Positions 25,809-34,520 of a DNA stretch of 64,000 nucleotides are shown piece after piece. The notes under the pieces were generated by a model. That model was not told the DNA's origin, did not search any database, and was given only the letters and a program-made list of their open reading frames with translations. The stretch covers positions 784,175-848,174 of the forward strand of contig NZ_QPJY01000001.1 of NCBI RefSeq assembly GCF_003337735.1. The letters are read 5' to 3'. The translations under genes and the position numbers were made by a program. The stretch's first letter is position 1, and each line of letters begins with the position of its first letter. Source of the DNA: Thioalbus denitrificans. Lineage in GTDB: Bacteria; Pseudomonadota; Gammaproteobacteria; DSM-26407.

Positions 25809-27791
25809 CTACCCGCCGGTCAGGAGCCGGTGTTCCGCCTGCTCCAGCGCCTCCGGGGTGCCGTAGAGCACCAGCACGTCGCCTTCCTGCAGCCGCGTGT
25901 GGGGCTCGGGCTGGGGGCCGCGGATGTCGCCCCGGCGCACCGCGGTGACGGTGACGCCGCTGCGTTCGAGCTCCAGTTCCTCCAGACTCCGGTCCACCGC
26001 GTGGGCGGCGGCGGGCAGGCTCACGGCGTGGAGCCGCTCGCGCGCACCATCCTCGTCCGCCAGCGGGACGGGCTCCAGCCCGGGAAAGAAGCCCCGTAGC
26101 GACTGGTACTGGGCCTGCCGCACCGCCTGGGTCTGGCGCAGGATTCGCGTGACCGGCACCCCGAGCAGCACCAGCAGGTGTCCGGCCAGCAGCAGGCTCG
26201 ATTCCAGCGTTTCCGGGAACACCTCCGTGGCGCCCATGGCCCGCAGCTGATCCAGCTCGGAGGCGTCGCGGGTGCGGACCAGCACCGGCAGCCCGGGCCG
26301 CAGCTGCCGTACCTGCTCCAGAATCTTCATCGCCGAGGCGGTGTCGGCATAGCTCACCACCAGTGCGCCCGCCCGCATCAATCCGGCGGAGAGGAGCATC
26401 TCCCGGCGGGTGGAGTCGCCGTAATGGACCCGCTCGCCGGCGTCCCGGGCCTCCCGCACGCGCAGGGGATCCAGATCCAGGGCCACGTATTCGCGCCCCT
26501 CCTGCTCGAGGAAACGGGCCAGTGCCTGTCCCATGCGGCCGTAGCCGCAGATGATGACCTGCTCCTGGAGCGCCTGGGTGCTCTCGCGCACCTGATCCTC
26601 CATGCGGCTGAAGCCACGACCGTAACTCAGGGCGCAGAACCGCTGTGCGATCACCAGGCTCGACCGGATCAGCACCGGAGCCAGCCCCATGCTGAGCACG
26701 ATGGCCATCAGCAGGGGCTGGCTCTCGGCGGGCTGGTAAAGTCCATAGGCCAGGGCCAGAGAGATGATGACGAAACTGAACTCGCCGCCCTGGGCCAGGG
26801 TCACCCCGGTGCGCAGGGCCACGCCGGTCTCGGTGCCGGCGAGGCGTGCCAGGCCCATGATCAGTCCGGTCTTGAATACCAGGATGACGGCCAGCAGCAA
26901 CAGCATCCAGGGCCAGACCGCGGGCAGCGCGGATAGATCGAAGAGCATGCCCACGGTGACGAAGAACAGGCCCATCAGCACGTCCTGGAAGGGCCGGATG
27001 TCCGCCTCCACCTGGTGGCGGAACTCCGTCTCGGCAATCATCATCCCGGCGATGAAGGCGCCGAGCGCCAGCGACATCCCGGCGGCATGGGTAAGCCAGG
27101 CCGCGCCCAGGGTCACCAGCAGCACGGTGAGCATGAACAGCTCGGCGGAACGTGCCGCCGCCACCTCCCGGAACAGGGGGCGCAGGGCCCAGCGCCCCAC
27201 CGCCAGGAGCAGCGCGAAGACCAGCAGCCCCTTGGCCAGGGTCAGGGTCAGCAGGGCCAGGAGGTCGCCCCCGCCCCCGCTGCCCAGCGCCGGGATAAGG
27301 ATCAGGAACGGCACCACGGCCAGGTCCTGGAACAGCAGCACGGCGATGGACTGGCGGCCGTGGCGGGAATGGATCTCGGTCTGTTCCGCCAGCTGCTTGG
27401 TGACGATGGCGGTGGAGGACATGGCCAGTGCGCCGCCGGTCACGAAGGCCGCCTCCGGGGAGCGTCCCAGCAGCCAGGCGGCCACCCCCACCAGCAGGGT
27501 GGTGATGAGCACCTGGCTGCCGCCGAGCCCGAGGACGGTGCGGCGCATGGCCAGCAGGTGCGGCAGGGAGAACTCCAGGCCGATGGTGAACATCAGGAAC
27601 ACCACCCCGAACTCGGCCAGCAGGCGGGTGTCCTCGGTATCCGGGATCCAGCCGAATCCGTGCGGACCCACGGCCATGCCCACCGCCAGGTAGGCGAGGA
27701 TCGGGGGCAGGTGCAGGCGGCGGAACAGGGCCACCACCAGCACCGCGCTGGCCAGCAGCACCAGCACTTCCAGGAGGATGCCGTAGGTCAT
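25809..27791 (-). CDS. CPA2 monovalent cation:proton antiporter with RCK domain (KefB/YbaL type)
   Basis: A 660-residue protein. About 12 membrane helices (1-385) include LPPILAYLAVGMAVGPHG and FGVVFLMFTIGLEFSLPHL. A TrkA-N domain follows, with the dinucleotide motif CGYGRMGQ (about 412-419) and an acidic residue after the second strand. A TrkA-C domain closes the protein (about 575-655). This architecture is that of KefB/KefC/YbaL potassium or sodium efflux systems, gated by NAD(H) or glutathione adducts. No KefF/KefG ancillary gene is adjacent. The gene is flanked on both sides by nested hairpin elements. Confidence 0.92.
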   Translation of the reverse strand: MTYGILLEVLVLLASAVLVVALFRRLHLPPILAYLAVGMAVGPHGFGWIPDTEDTRLLAEFGVVFLMFTIGLEFSLPHLLAMRRTVLGLGGSQVLITTLLVGVAAWLLGRSPEAAFVTGGALAMSSTAIVTKQLAEQTEIHSRHGRQSIAVLLFQDLAVVPFLILIPALGSGGGGDLLALLTLTLAKGLLVFALLLAVGRWALRPLFREVAAARSAELFMLTVLLVTLGAAWLTHAAGMSLALGAFIAGMMIAETEFRHQVEADIRPFQDVLMGLFFVTVGMLFDLSALPAVWPWMLLLLAVILVFKTGLIMGLARLAGTETGVALRTGVTLAQGGEFSFVIISLALAYGLYQPAESQPLLMAIVLSMGLAPVLIRSSLVIAQRFCALSYGRGFSRMEDQVRESTQALQEQVIICGYGRMGQALARFLEQEGREYVALDLDPLRVREARDAGERVHYGDSTRREMLLSAGLMRAGALVVSYADTASAMKILEQVRQLRPGLPVLVRTRDASELDQLRAMGATEVFPETLESSLLLAGHLLVLLGVPVTRILRQTQAVRQAQYQSLRGFFPGLEPVPLADEDGARERLHAVSLPAAAHAVDRSLEELELERSGVTVTAVRRGDIRGPQPEPHTRLQEGDVLVLYGTPEALEQAEHRLLTGG

Positions 27792-27824
27792 GAGTCTGAT
27801 TATGCCTCACCATGAAGGCACGAA

Positions 27825-28084
27825 CATTCACCACGAAGGCACGAAGGGCACGAAGAACAGGCAACAGGAAGAGTTATCCGCAGATTACGCAGATGACGCA
27901 GATTTCCTTCATGCGGTCTAAAGCGCAGTACTCATTGTTCGGGAGGGGTGCTGCTTGAAGGACCGGGAAAAACCCCGGTCTTGGCTTCCGGTACCGAACC
28001 CGCAATCAGAACAAACAAATCTGCGTAATCTGCGTAATCTGCGGATAAACAGTCTTTGTCTCTGTTCGTGCCTTCGTGGTGGGA
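27825..28084. repeat. Nested hairpin element (type A-B ... B'-A')
   Basis: Outer arms are TTCACCACGAAGGCACGAAG (27828-27847, with a degenerate extra copy from 27805) and TTCGTGCCTTCGTGGTGGGA (28066-28084). Inner arms are TTATCCGCAGATTACGCAGA... (27874-27905) and its inverse (28018-28049). The centre is about 112 bases. It separates the antiporter gene from the EgtB-like gene. Confidence 0.88.
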
Positions 28085-28108
28085 TCCCTTCTGTAGACCG
28101 CAGTGGGT

Positions 28109-29305
28109 CTACTCCGAAGGCGCGAGCACCAGGCGCAGGCCGCTGAAGCCGTGGCGCTGCTGCGGCGCGGCGGGGTGGCGGAAGCTGGCCCGGCGCACGG
28201 CGGGCTGGGCATGGAGCGTCGCGCCCCGCAGCACCCCGGGTTCGCCCTCGAACAGGCGGGGCGAGGGGCTGCCTTCCGGGAACGGGCTGAAGCCGGCGTA
28301 GGGCTGCAGCGTGTTGGCGCACCACTCCCGCACCTGCCAGGGGTCGTCCAGGCTGCCCAGGCGGCAGGCCGCCTCCCACTGGTACTCGTGGGGCAGGCGG
28401 GCGCCGGCGAGTTCCGGCACGGCGTGGCCGGCCCAGGCCGCGAAGGCCTCGGCCTCGTGCCGGCATACCCCCTGGACCGGAGCCTCGGGGGCGAGCGCAT
28501 AGGCGCCGTTGAGCCCGATGCCGAACCACTCGCCCCGGCCGTTGCGGCGCCAGCTGTCCGGCTGCTCCACACCGCTGCCCCGCAGCCACGCCAGGCCGGC
28601 CTCGCTCCACCAGCGGGGCTCGGCGTAGCCGTCCTCCTCCATGAACGCCAGGTACTCGGCGTTGGTGACCGGGCGGACGGCGATGCGGTAGGCGGTCAGC
28701 TCCACCGCCTGGGGCGGCAGCTCGAGGTCGAGGGCGCGGGGATTGTCGGTGCCGCCCACCCGATAGTGGCCCCGGGGAATCTCATGGGTGGCGGTCGCCG
28801 GGCGGGCCGGGCGCAGCGGCTCCGCCACCGGGAACTCGGTCGCCGGCTGTCGCAGCGCCCGCTGGGTCAGCACCATGAGCATCTCCTCGTAGATGAGGGC
28901 CAGGTGCTGCACGAGATAGTGGACCAGGTACTCCCGCTCCAGCAGGGGATGGTCCGGCAGCAGCCCGGGATTGGCCAGCCGCATCAGGGTGTCGTCGAAC
29001 CAGGCCTGCGCCCAGACGAGCAGGTCGTCGCGCCCCGGCAGCTCGCTGCCGCGCCGGGCGACGGGCAGGGGGGCGGGGCCGTAAAGGGGTTCGAGCGGGC
29101 CCACCACGCCCTGCTCGCCCAGCACGCGATCGCGCAGCCAGTAGGCCTCCAGCCAGGCCGCGCGGCCCAGGTACCAGCCGAGGGGCGCGAGATCGGGGTG
29201 GAACTGCTCCCGGCAGTCCGGGTCGCTGACTCCCTCCACGAGGAGCGATATCAGGTTCTGGAGCTGGCTCAGCTGGCCGAGCGTGCTGGCGGAAATGGCG
29301 GGCAT
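28109..29305 (-). CDS. EgtB/SUMF1-like protein lacking the iron triad
   Basis: A 398-residue protein with the two-domain layout of ergothioneine synthase EgtB. An N-terminal DinB-like bundle (DCREQFHPDLAPLGWYLGRAAWLEAYWLRD, about 29-58) precedes a C-terminal formylglycine-enzyme/SUMF1 fold (PRGHYRVGGTD, RPVTNAEYLAFMEEDGY, ARLPHEYQWEAACR, REWCANTLQPY, VLRGATLH). In EgtB three histidines hold iron: one in a GWHLGH-like motif and an HxxxH. Here these read GWYLGR and HLALI, so at least two ligands are missing. It may be a non-catalytic or repurposed member. It is divergently transcribed from the thioredoxin gene at 29517. Confidence 0.75.
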   Translation of the reverse strand: MPAISASTLGQLSQLQNLISLLVEGVSDPDCREQFHPDLAPLGWYLGRAAWLEAYWLRDRVLGEQGVVGPLEPLYGPAPLPVARRGSELPGRDDLLVWAQAWFDDTLMRLANPGLLPDHPLLEREYLVHYLVQHLALIYEEMLMVLTQRALRQPATEFPVAEPLRPARPATATHEIPRGHYRVGGTDNPRALDLELPPQAVELTAYRIAVRPVTNAEYLAFMEEDGYAEPRWWSEAGLAWLRGSGVEQPDSWRRNGRGEWFGIGLNGAYALAPEAPVQGVCRHEAEAFAAWAGHAVPELAGARLPHEYQWEAACRLGSLDDPWQVREWCANTLQPYAGFSPFPEGSPSPRLFEGEPGVLRGATLHAQPAVRRASFRHPAAPQQRHGFSGLRLVLAPSE

Positions 29306-29516
29306 GGGATGAATGCTTCCTGGACTGATACGCTGTGCCTGGGGGTGTCGCGCAAAGCCTGTGGTACGGGCGGACCGGGAGCCTGCCGGGACCGGGTGGA
29401 ACGGCGTCGCGGGGCGGTTCGCTTCCGGTCCATGGGACGGCCGCGGCGGCCGGTACGATGCTTTGCGTTTTCACAACAAACCGGGCAATGGTAGCCTATA
29501 CGCCCCGCGATGGCAC

Positions 29517-29876
29517 ATGCCTTCCATGCCCGATACCGACTTCACAGTCCTCGACGAATTCAACTTCTATTCCACGCTGGCGGATGCCAGCGGGGCGAGC
29601 CTGGTGCTGTTCACCACCCCGGAGTGCGGCGCCTGCCGTGTCTATCGGCGCGCCCTGCACGAAACCCGGGCGCAGGGCGCCGGGTTCAGGGTGTTCGTGG
29701 TGGACGCCGGGAACAGCCTGGCGCTGACCCGTGAATACGAGGTATTCCACCTGCCGGCCCTGTTCCTGTTCCGCGACGGCCACTTCCATGCCCGCGTCGA
29801 TGCCGCCCCCGTCCCCCGGGAGTTGTGCCGGGCCGTGGACGAACGGCTCGGGCACCCGGCCGAGGAGGCGCCCTGA
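29517..29876 (+). CDS. Thioredoxin-fold protein with CxxC
   Basis: About 119 residues. The fold is recognisable from SLVLFTTPECGACRVYRRAL (active site CGAC), VFVVDAGNSLALTREYEVFHLPALFLFRDG, with the cis-Pro in HLPALFLF. No signal peptide, so it is probably cytosolic. ATGs at 29517 and 29526 are both possible. Its stop overlaps the ampD start (TGATG), making it the first gene of a four-gene operon that also ends in a thioredoxin-like gene. It probably donates or monitors thiol redox; the partner is unknown. Confidence 0.85.
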   Translation: MPSMPDTDFTVLDEFNFYSTLADASGASLVLFTTPECGACRVYRRALHETRAQGAGFRVFVVDAGNSLALTREYEVFHLPALFLFRDGHFHARVDAAPVPRELCRAVDERLGHPAEEAP

Positions 29877-30478
29877 TGGAGCTGAGCGTCGACCCGGAAA
29901 CCGGGCTGCTGGCCGCCGCCGGGTACCTTCCCTCGCCCAATTGCGACGCGCGCCCGCCCGATTCGAGCATCGACCTGGTGGTGGTGCACGGCATCAGTCT
30001 GCCGCCGGGGGAGTTCGGCGGCGGACATATCGCCGCGCTGTTCACCAACCGGCTCGACCCGGGGGCGCATCCCTACTTCGCGGAGATCGCCCACCTGCGC
30101 GTCTCGGCCCACCTGCTCATCCGCCGTGACGGCGAGCTGCTGCAGTTCGTGCCCTTTCACCAGCGGGCCTGGCATGCCGGCGTTTCCAGTTTCGAGGGGC
30201 GCAGCGCCTGCAACGACTTCTCCGTGGGGATCGAGCTGGAGGGCGTCGATGATCTCCCCTACGAGCCGGTGCAACTGGAACGGCTCGCCGCGGTCATCCG
30301 GGCGTTGAGCCGTGCCTATCCGGCGATCCGCCTCGATCGCGTGGTGGGGCACAGCGATGTGGCGCCCGGACGCAAGACCGATCCGGGGCCGGCCTTCGAC
30401 TGGCGCCGGCTGCATGCCCTGCTGGAACCGCACCGGCCGGTCCTGGCCCGGGCGACGGACACCAACCCGACGGAATAA
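29876..30478 (+). CDS. ampD: 1,6-anhydro-N-acetylmuramyl-L-alanine amidase AmpD
   Basis: A 200-residue cytosolic zinc amidase that removes the stem peptide from anhydromuropeptides during cell-wall recycling. Zinc ligands and catalytic residues are in place: H38 in VVVHGISLP, E120 in GIELEG, and H159, K167 and D169 in GHSDVAPGRKTDPG. RAWHAG lies at 98-102. Length and motifs match AmpD rather than the membrane-anchored AmiD. The start codon overlaps the preceding stop, and AGGAGG at 29863-29868 serves as its ribosome site. Loss of AmpD function derepresses ampC in other species; no ampC is seen here. Confidence 0.95.
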   Translation: MELSVDPETGLLAAAGYLPSPNCDARPPDSSIDLVVVHGISLPPGEFGGGHIAALFTNRLDPGAHPYFAEIAHLRVSAHLLIRRDGELLQFVPFHQRAWHAGVSSFEGRSACNDFSVGIELEGVDDLPYEPVQLERLAAVIRALSRAYPAIRLDRVVGHSDVAPGRKTDPGPAFDWRRLHALLEPHRPVLARATDTNPTE

Positions 30479-30484
30479 GGATTG

Positions 30485-31105
30485 ATGACCACGACCATCG
30501 ATTTCATCCGCCACGGCGAGCCCGTGGGCGGCAGCCGCTATCGCGGTGGCGGCGTGGACGACCCGCTGAGTGAGAATGGCTGGGCCCAGATGCGGGCGGC
30601 GGTCGGCAACCACCGCCCCTGGCAGGCCATCTACACCTCGCCGCTGGTTCGCTGCCGGGCCTTTGCCGAGGAACTTGCCGCCCGCCATGGCGTGCCGCTG
30701 CGGGTGGATGAGCGCCTGCGCGAGATCGGTTACGGTGAGTGGGAAGGCCGTTCCCATGCCGAGGTGCAGGCCGAGGATCCCGGGCTGCGCAAGCGCCTGT
30801 GGCTCGACCCGGTGGTGTTCATGCCCCCGGGCGCCGAGTCGCTCGAGTCCGCCCGGGCGCGGATGACGGGAACCTGGGAGGATATCCTCGACCAGCATCC
30901 CGGACAGCATGTGCTGGTGGTGGCCCATGCCGGGGTCATCCGCATGCTGCTCAGCCAGATGCTGGGGATGCCCCTGGAGCGGCTGTTCAGCTTCTCCGTC
31001 TCCTACGCGGCCCTCAGCCGGGTGGCCGTGGACGCCATCGACGGCGCGCGCCTGCAGCGCCTGCTGTTCCATGGCGCCAGCCGGCTGCCGGAATCCGCCC
31101 CGTGA
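30485..31105 (+). CDS. Histidine phosphatase family protein (CobC-like)
   Basis: A 206-residue phosphoglycerate-mutase-fold phosphatase. The catalytic RHG lies in IDFIRHGEPVGGSRYRG, the acid/base Glu in REIGYGEWEGRS, and the second His in VAHAGVIRMLL. It is clearly paralogous to the phosphatase inside the cobalamin operon (42506-43114): both begin DxIRHGEPxGGxRxRGxxxDPLSxxGWxQM. Sitting between ampD and a thioredoxin gene, it may have a different substrate or be a second alpha-ribazole-phosphate phosphatase. Its stop overlaps the GTG of the following gene. Confidence 0.85.
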   Translation: MTTTIDFIRHGEPVGGSRYRGGGVDDPLSENGWAQMRAAVGNHRPWQAIYTSPLVRCRAFAEELAARHGVPLRVDERLREIGYGEWEGRSHAEVQAEDPGLRKRLWLDPVVFMPPGAESLESARARMTGTWEDILDQHPGQHVLVVAHAGVIRMLLSQMLGMPLERLFSFSVSYAALSRVAVDAIDGARLQRLLFHGASRLPESAP

Positions 31106-31431
31106 AGCCGGTGATCCCCACTTCGGCGACGGCTCCCGCGGATCGCCCCGCCGCGGCGATCTGGTTCAGTGCGCCCGGCTGCGGTGTCTGCAGTGTCCTT
31201 CGGCCACGGGTCAAGTCGCTGTTCGAGCAGGAGTTTCCGCAGATCCTGTGGCAGGATGTGGATACTGCGGCGCAGCCGGAGGTAGCGGCACAACACCAGG
31301 TTTTCACCATTCCCACACTGCTGGTGTTCCTCGACGGGCGCGAATTTCTGCGCCGGGCGCGCAACTTCAGTCCGGCCGAGGTGCGGGACGCCCTCGCCCG
31401 ACCCTACGGTCTGTTGTTTGGTGATGCGTGA
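31102..31431 (+). CDS. Thioredoxin-like protein
   Basis: About 109 residues from a GTG that overlaps the phosphatase stop (GTGA). AAIWFSAPGCGVCSVLRPRV holds the active-site CGVC, and FTIPTLLVFLDGREFLRRAR carries the cis-Pro segment. No leader peptide. The stop codon lies within the first units of a GTGATGC-type heptamer repeat, so the C-terminal ...FGDA may be partly repeat-derived. Confidence 0.82.
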   Translation: MKPVIPTSATAPADRPAAAIWFSAPGCGVCSVLRPRVKSLFEQEFPQILWQDVDTAAQPEVAAQHQVFTIPTLLVFLDGREFLRRARNFSPAEVRDALARPYGLLFGDA

Positions 31432-31459
31432 GTGCGTCAGTGCGTGATGCGTGATGTGA
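31421..31459. repeat. Degenerate GTGATGC/GTGAGTGC heptamer repeat
   Basis: About five imperfect units (GTGATGC, GTGAGTGC, GTCAGTGC, GTGATGC, GTGATGT) straddle the stop codon of the thioredoxin gene. The same word order, GTGA(A)TGCGTGAGTGCGTGA, begins the arm of the four-helix-bundle element at 35877 and appears at 39110. Confidence 0.75.
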
Positions 31460-31651
31460 GGCACCCGGCCGGGCGGGGCATCGTGCTCCGGCCTCCCGGC
31501 GTGCAGCCAGGATAGCCCTTGTCCCTGGTCTCTTGTCCCGCTATATCCTTATATTCTATTGCGCCGCAAAATGAGTTCCGGCGGACGGTTCGATACAATG
31601 GGAATCAAGTCATTAAGATTTCTTATTCGTACATAAGAACACTTGTTGTTT

Positions 31652-31670
31652 TGGTTTGCCGGTCCAACCA
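31652..31670. promoter_or_regulatory. Dyad upstream of aceE, possible operator
   Basis: TGGTTTGCCGGTCCAACCA is a 19-base dyad with 7 of 9 pairs matching, in the 338-base space before aceE. It is loosely like TTGGT...ACCAA operators of PdhR-type GntR repressors, but the spacing is longer. The AT-rich stretch 31600-31655 before it is the likeliest promoter zone; no clear -35/-10 pair is claimed. Nothing else was recognised in 31460-31769. Confidence 0.3.
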
Positions 31671-31769
31671 GCCGGTTCCGGGCCCATGCGCACCGATTCA
31701 GACCCCGTCCCCGGCACGGCCGGAGGAAGCGGGGCGTTCTGGTGCGGTTCTGATTGAGGATGAGTGCGT

Positions 31770-34445
31770 ATGTCCGTAGTAGCGAACGATATCGACCCCG
31801 TCGAAACCTCGGAATGGGTTGAGGCGATGGAGGCCGTCCTTGAGCGCGAGGGGCCCGAGCGCGCCCACTACCTTCTTGAGCGCCTGGTGGACAAGGCGCG
31901 CCGCTCCGGGGCCTATCTGCCCTATACGGCCAATACCGCCTACCTGAACACCATTCCGGCCGCCCTGGAAGAGCACATTCCGGGGGATCCGGAGATGGAG
32001 CGGCGCATCCGCGCCATCATCCGCTGGAACGCCATGGCCATGGTGGTGCGCGCCAATCGCGAAAGCTCCGAGCTCGGGGGGCACATCGCCACCCACGCCT
32101 CGGCGGCCACCCTCTACGATGTGGGCTACAACTACTTCTTCCACGGGCCGGAGGCGGAGCAGGGCGCCGACCTGGTCTACATCCAGGGCCATGCATCGCC
32201 CGGGGTCTACGCCCGCGCCTTCCTCGAGGGGCGCATCAGCGAGGCGCAGCTGGATCGTTTCCGCCAGGAGGTGGAGCCGGGCGGTCTTTCCTCCTATCCC
32301 CACCCCTGGCTGATGCGGGATTTCTGGCAGTTCCCCACCGTGTCCATGGGGCTCGGTCCGCTGCAGGCCATCTACCAGGCCCGGTTCATGAAATACCTGC
32401 ACAATCGCGGCCTGGCGGACACCAGCCAGCGCAAGGTATGGGCCTTCATGGGCGACGGCGAGATGGATGAGCCGGAGTCCCTGGGGGCCATCTCGCTGGC
32501 CGCCCGCGAGAAGCTCGACAACCTGGTGTTCGTGATCAACTGCAACCTGCAGCGGCTCGACGGCCCGGTGCGCGGCAACGGCAAGATCATCCAGGAGCTG
32601 GAGGCGGGCTTCCGCGGCGCCGGCTGGAATGTCATCAAGGTGATCTGGGGCCGCTACTGGGATCCGCTCATCGCCCGCGACACCCAGGGCATGCTGCTCC
32701 GGCGGATGGAAGAGGCGCTCGACGGCGACTACCAGAAGTACAAGAACCGCGGCGGCGCCTACACCCGCGAGAATTTCTTCGGCAAGTACCCCGAGCTCAA
32801 GGAGATGGTGGCCAACATGTCCGACCAGGACATCTGGCGCCTGAACCGCGGTGGCCACGATCCGCACAAGGTCTATGCCGCCTACGCCGCGGCGGTGAAG
32901 CACAACGGCCAGCCCACGGTGATCCTCGCCAAGACGGTCAAGGGCTACGGCATGGGCGCGGCGGGCGAGGCGGCCAACGTCACCCACTCCCAGAAGAAGA
33001 TGGATTTCGCGGCGCTGAAGCAGTTCCGCGATCGCTTCAACATCCCCGTACCCGACGACCAGCTGGAGCAGGTGCCCTACTACTACCCGGGCGAGGACAG
33101 CCCCGAGATCCGCTACCTGCGGGATCGCCGGGAGCGGCTCGGCGGCTCCCTGCCGGTGCGCCTCAACCAGGCCCCGTCCCTCGAGACTCCCCCGCTGAAG
33201 GCGTTCCAGAGCCAGCTCGACGGCTCCGGCGAGCGGGAGATCTCCACCACCATGGCCTTCGTGCGCATCCTCACCCAGCTGTCCCGGGACAAGGGCATCG
33301 GCAAGAACCTGGTGCCCATCGTGCCCGACGAGGCGCGCACCTTCGGCATGGAGGGGCTGTTCCGCCAGCTCGGCATTTACTCCCACTCCGGCCAGCTCTA
33401 CGAGCCGGAGGACAAGGACCAGCTGATGTGGTACCGGGAGGACAAGGCCGGACAGATCCTCGAGGAGGGCATCACCGAGGACGGCGCCATGGCCTCGTGG
33501 ATGGCCGCCGCCACCGCCTACAGCAGCTACGGGATCAACATGGTCCCCTTCTACATCTTCTACTCCATGTTCGGGTTCCAGCGCGTCGGCGACCTGGCCT
33601 GGGCGGCGGGTGACATGCAGGCGCGCGGCTTCCTCATCGGCGGCACCGCCGGGCGCACCACCCTGGCGGGCGAGGGCCTGCAGCACCAGGACGGCCACAG
33701 CTTCCTGCAGGCGGCCACCATTCCCAACTGCGTGGCCTACGATCCCTGCTACGCCTACGAACTGGCGGTGATCATCCAGGACGGACTGCGGCGCATGTTC
33801 CGCGAGCAGGAGAACGTCTTCTACTACATCACCACCATGAACGAGAACTACGCCCAGCCGGCCATGCCGCAGGGCGTGGAGGAGGGCATCCTCAAGGGCA
33901 TGTACCGGCTCCACGAGGCGCCTGCGCCGAAGGGACGCAAGAAGGCACCGCCGCGGGTGCAGCTGCTGGGTGCCGGCACCATCCTGCGCGAGGTGGAGGC
34001 GGCCGCCGAGCTGCTGGCCGCGGACTTCGGGGTGAGCGCCGACGTGTGGAGTGTCACCAGCTTCAACGAACTGCGCCGTGAAGGGCTGGACGTGGACCGC
34101 TGGAACCTGCTGCACCCCGGCGAAGCCCCGCGCACCTGCCACGTGACGCAGGCGCTCGGCGAGCGTCCCGGCCCGGTGGTGGCCGCCACCGACTACATCA
34201 AGGCCTACGCCGACCAGATCCGCGCCTGGGTCCCGGGCCGCTATGTCGTGCTCGGCACCGACGGCTTCGGCCGTTCCGATACCCGTGCCCATCTGCGCCG
34301 TTTCTTCGAGGTGGATCGCCACTACGTGGTGGTGGCGGCACTGCACGCCCTCGCGGGCGAGGGAACGATTCCCCCGGCGAAGGTGAAAGAGGCCATGGAG
34401 CGCTACGGCATCGACCCGGAGAAGCCCAATCCGGTCACCGTCTGA
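31770..34445 (+). CDS. aceE: Pyruvate dehydrogenase E1, homodimeric type
   Basis: A 891-residue E1 that decarboxylates pyruvate with thiamine diphosphate and reductively acetylates the lipoyl group of E2. The TPP-binding block is MGDGEMDEPES...NLVFVINCNLQRLDGPVRGN (about 227-262). Other conserved stretches include SSELGGHIATHASAATLYDVGYNYFF and LIGGTAGRTTLAGEGLQHQDGHS. The ATG at 31770 is nine bases after GAGGA; a GTG two codons earlier is less likely. Length and single-chain form are those of beta- and gammaproteobacteria. It is the first gene of the pdh operon. Confidence 0.98.
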   Translation: MSVVANDIDPVETSEWVEAMEAVLEREGPERAHYLLERLVDKARRSGAYLPYTANTAYLNTIPAALEEHIPGDPEMERRIRAIIRWNAMAMVVRANRESSELGGHIATHASAATLYDVGYNYFFHGPEAEQGADLVYIQGHASPGVYARAFLEGRISEAQLDRFRQEVEPGGLSSYPHPWLMRDFWQFPTVSMGLGPLQAIYQARFMKYLHNRGLADTSQRKVWAFMGDGEMDEPESLGAISLAAREKLDNLVFVINCNLQRLDGPVRGNGKIIQELEAGFRGAGWNVIKVIWGRYWDPLIARDTQGMLLRRMEEALDGDYQKYKNRGGAYTRENFFGKYPELKEMVANMSDQDIWRLNRGGHDPHKVYAAYAAAVKHNGQPTVILAKTVKGYGMGAAGEAANVTHSQKKMDFAALKQFRDRFNIPVPDDQLEQVPYYYPGEDSPEIRYLRDRRERLGGSLPVRLNQAPSLETPPLKAFQSQLDGSGEREISTTMAFVRILTQLSRDKGIGKNLVPIVPDEARTFGMEGLFRQLGIYSHSGQLYEPEDKDQLMWYREDKAGQILEEGITEDGAMASWMAAATAYSSYGINMVPFYIFYSMFGFQRVGDLAWAAGDMQARGFLIGGTAGRTTLAGEGLQHQDGHSFLQAATIPNCVAYDPCYAYELAVIIQDGLRRMFREQENVFYYITTMNENYAQPAMPQGVEEGILKGMYRLHEAPAPKGRKKAPPRVQLLGAGTILREVEAAAELLAADFGVSADVWSVTSFNELRREGLDVDRWNLLHPGEAPRTCHVTQALGERPGPVVAATDYIKAYADQIRAWVPGRYVVLGTDGFGRSDTRAHLRRFFEVDRHYVVVAALHALAGEGTIPPAKVKEAMERYGIDPEKPNPVTV

Positions 34446-34520
34446 CGGCCCCGGCTTCCGGTCACAGGCAATCGGCAGCGGGGCCGGCGGCGGCCGGCCC
34501 CACGCAGTGGAGGAATACCC

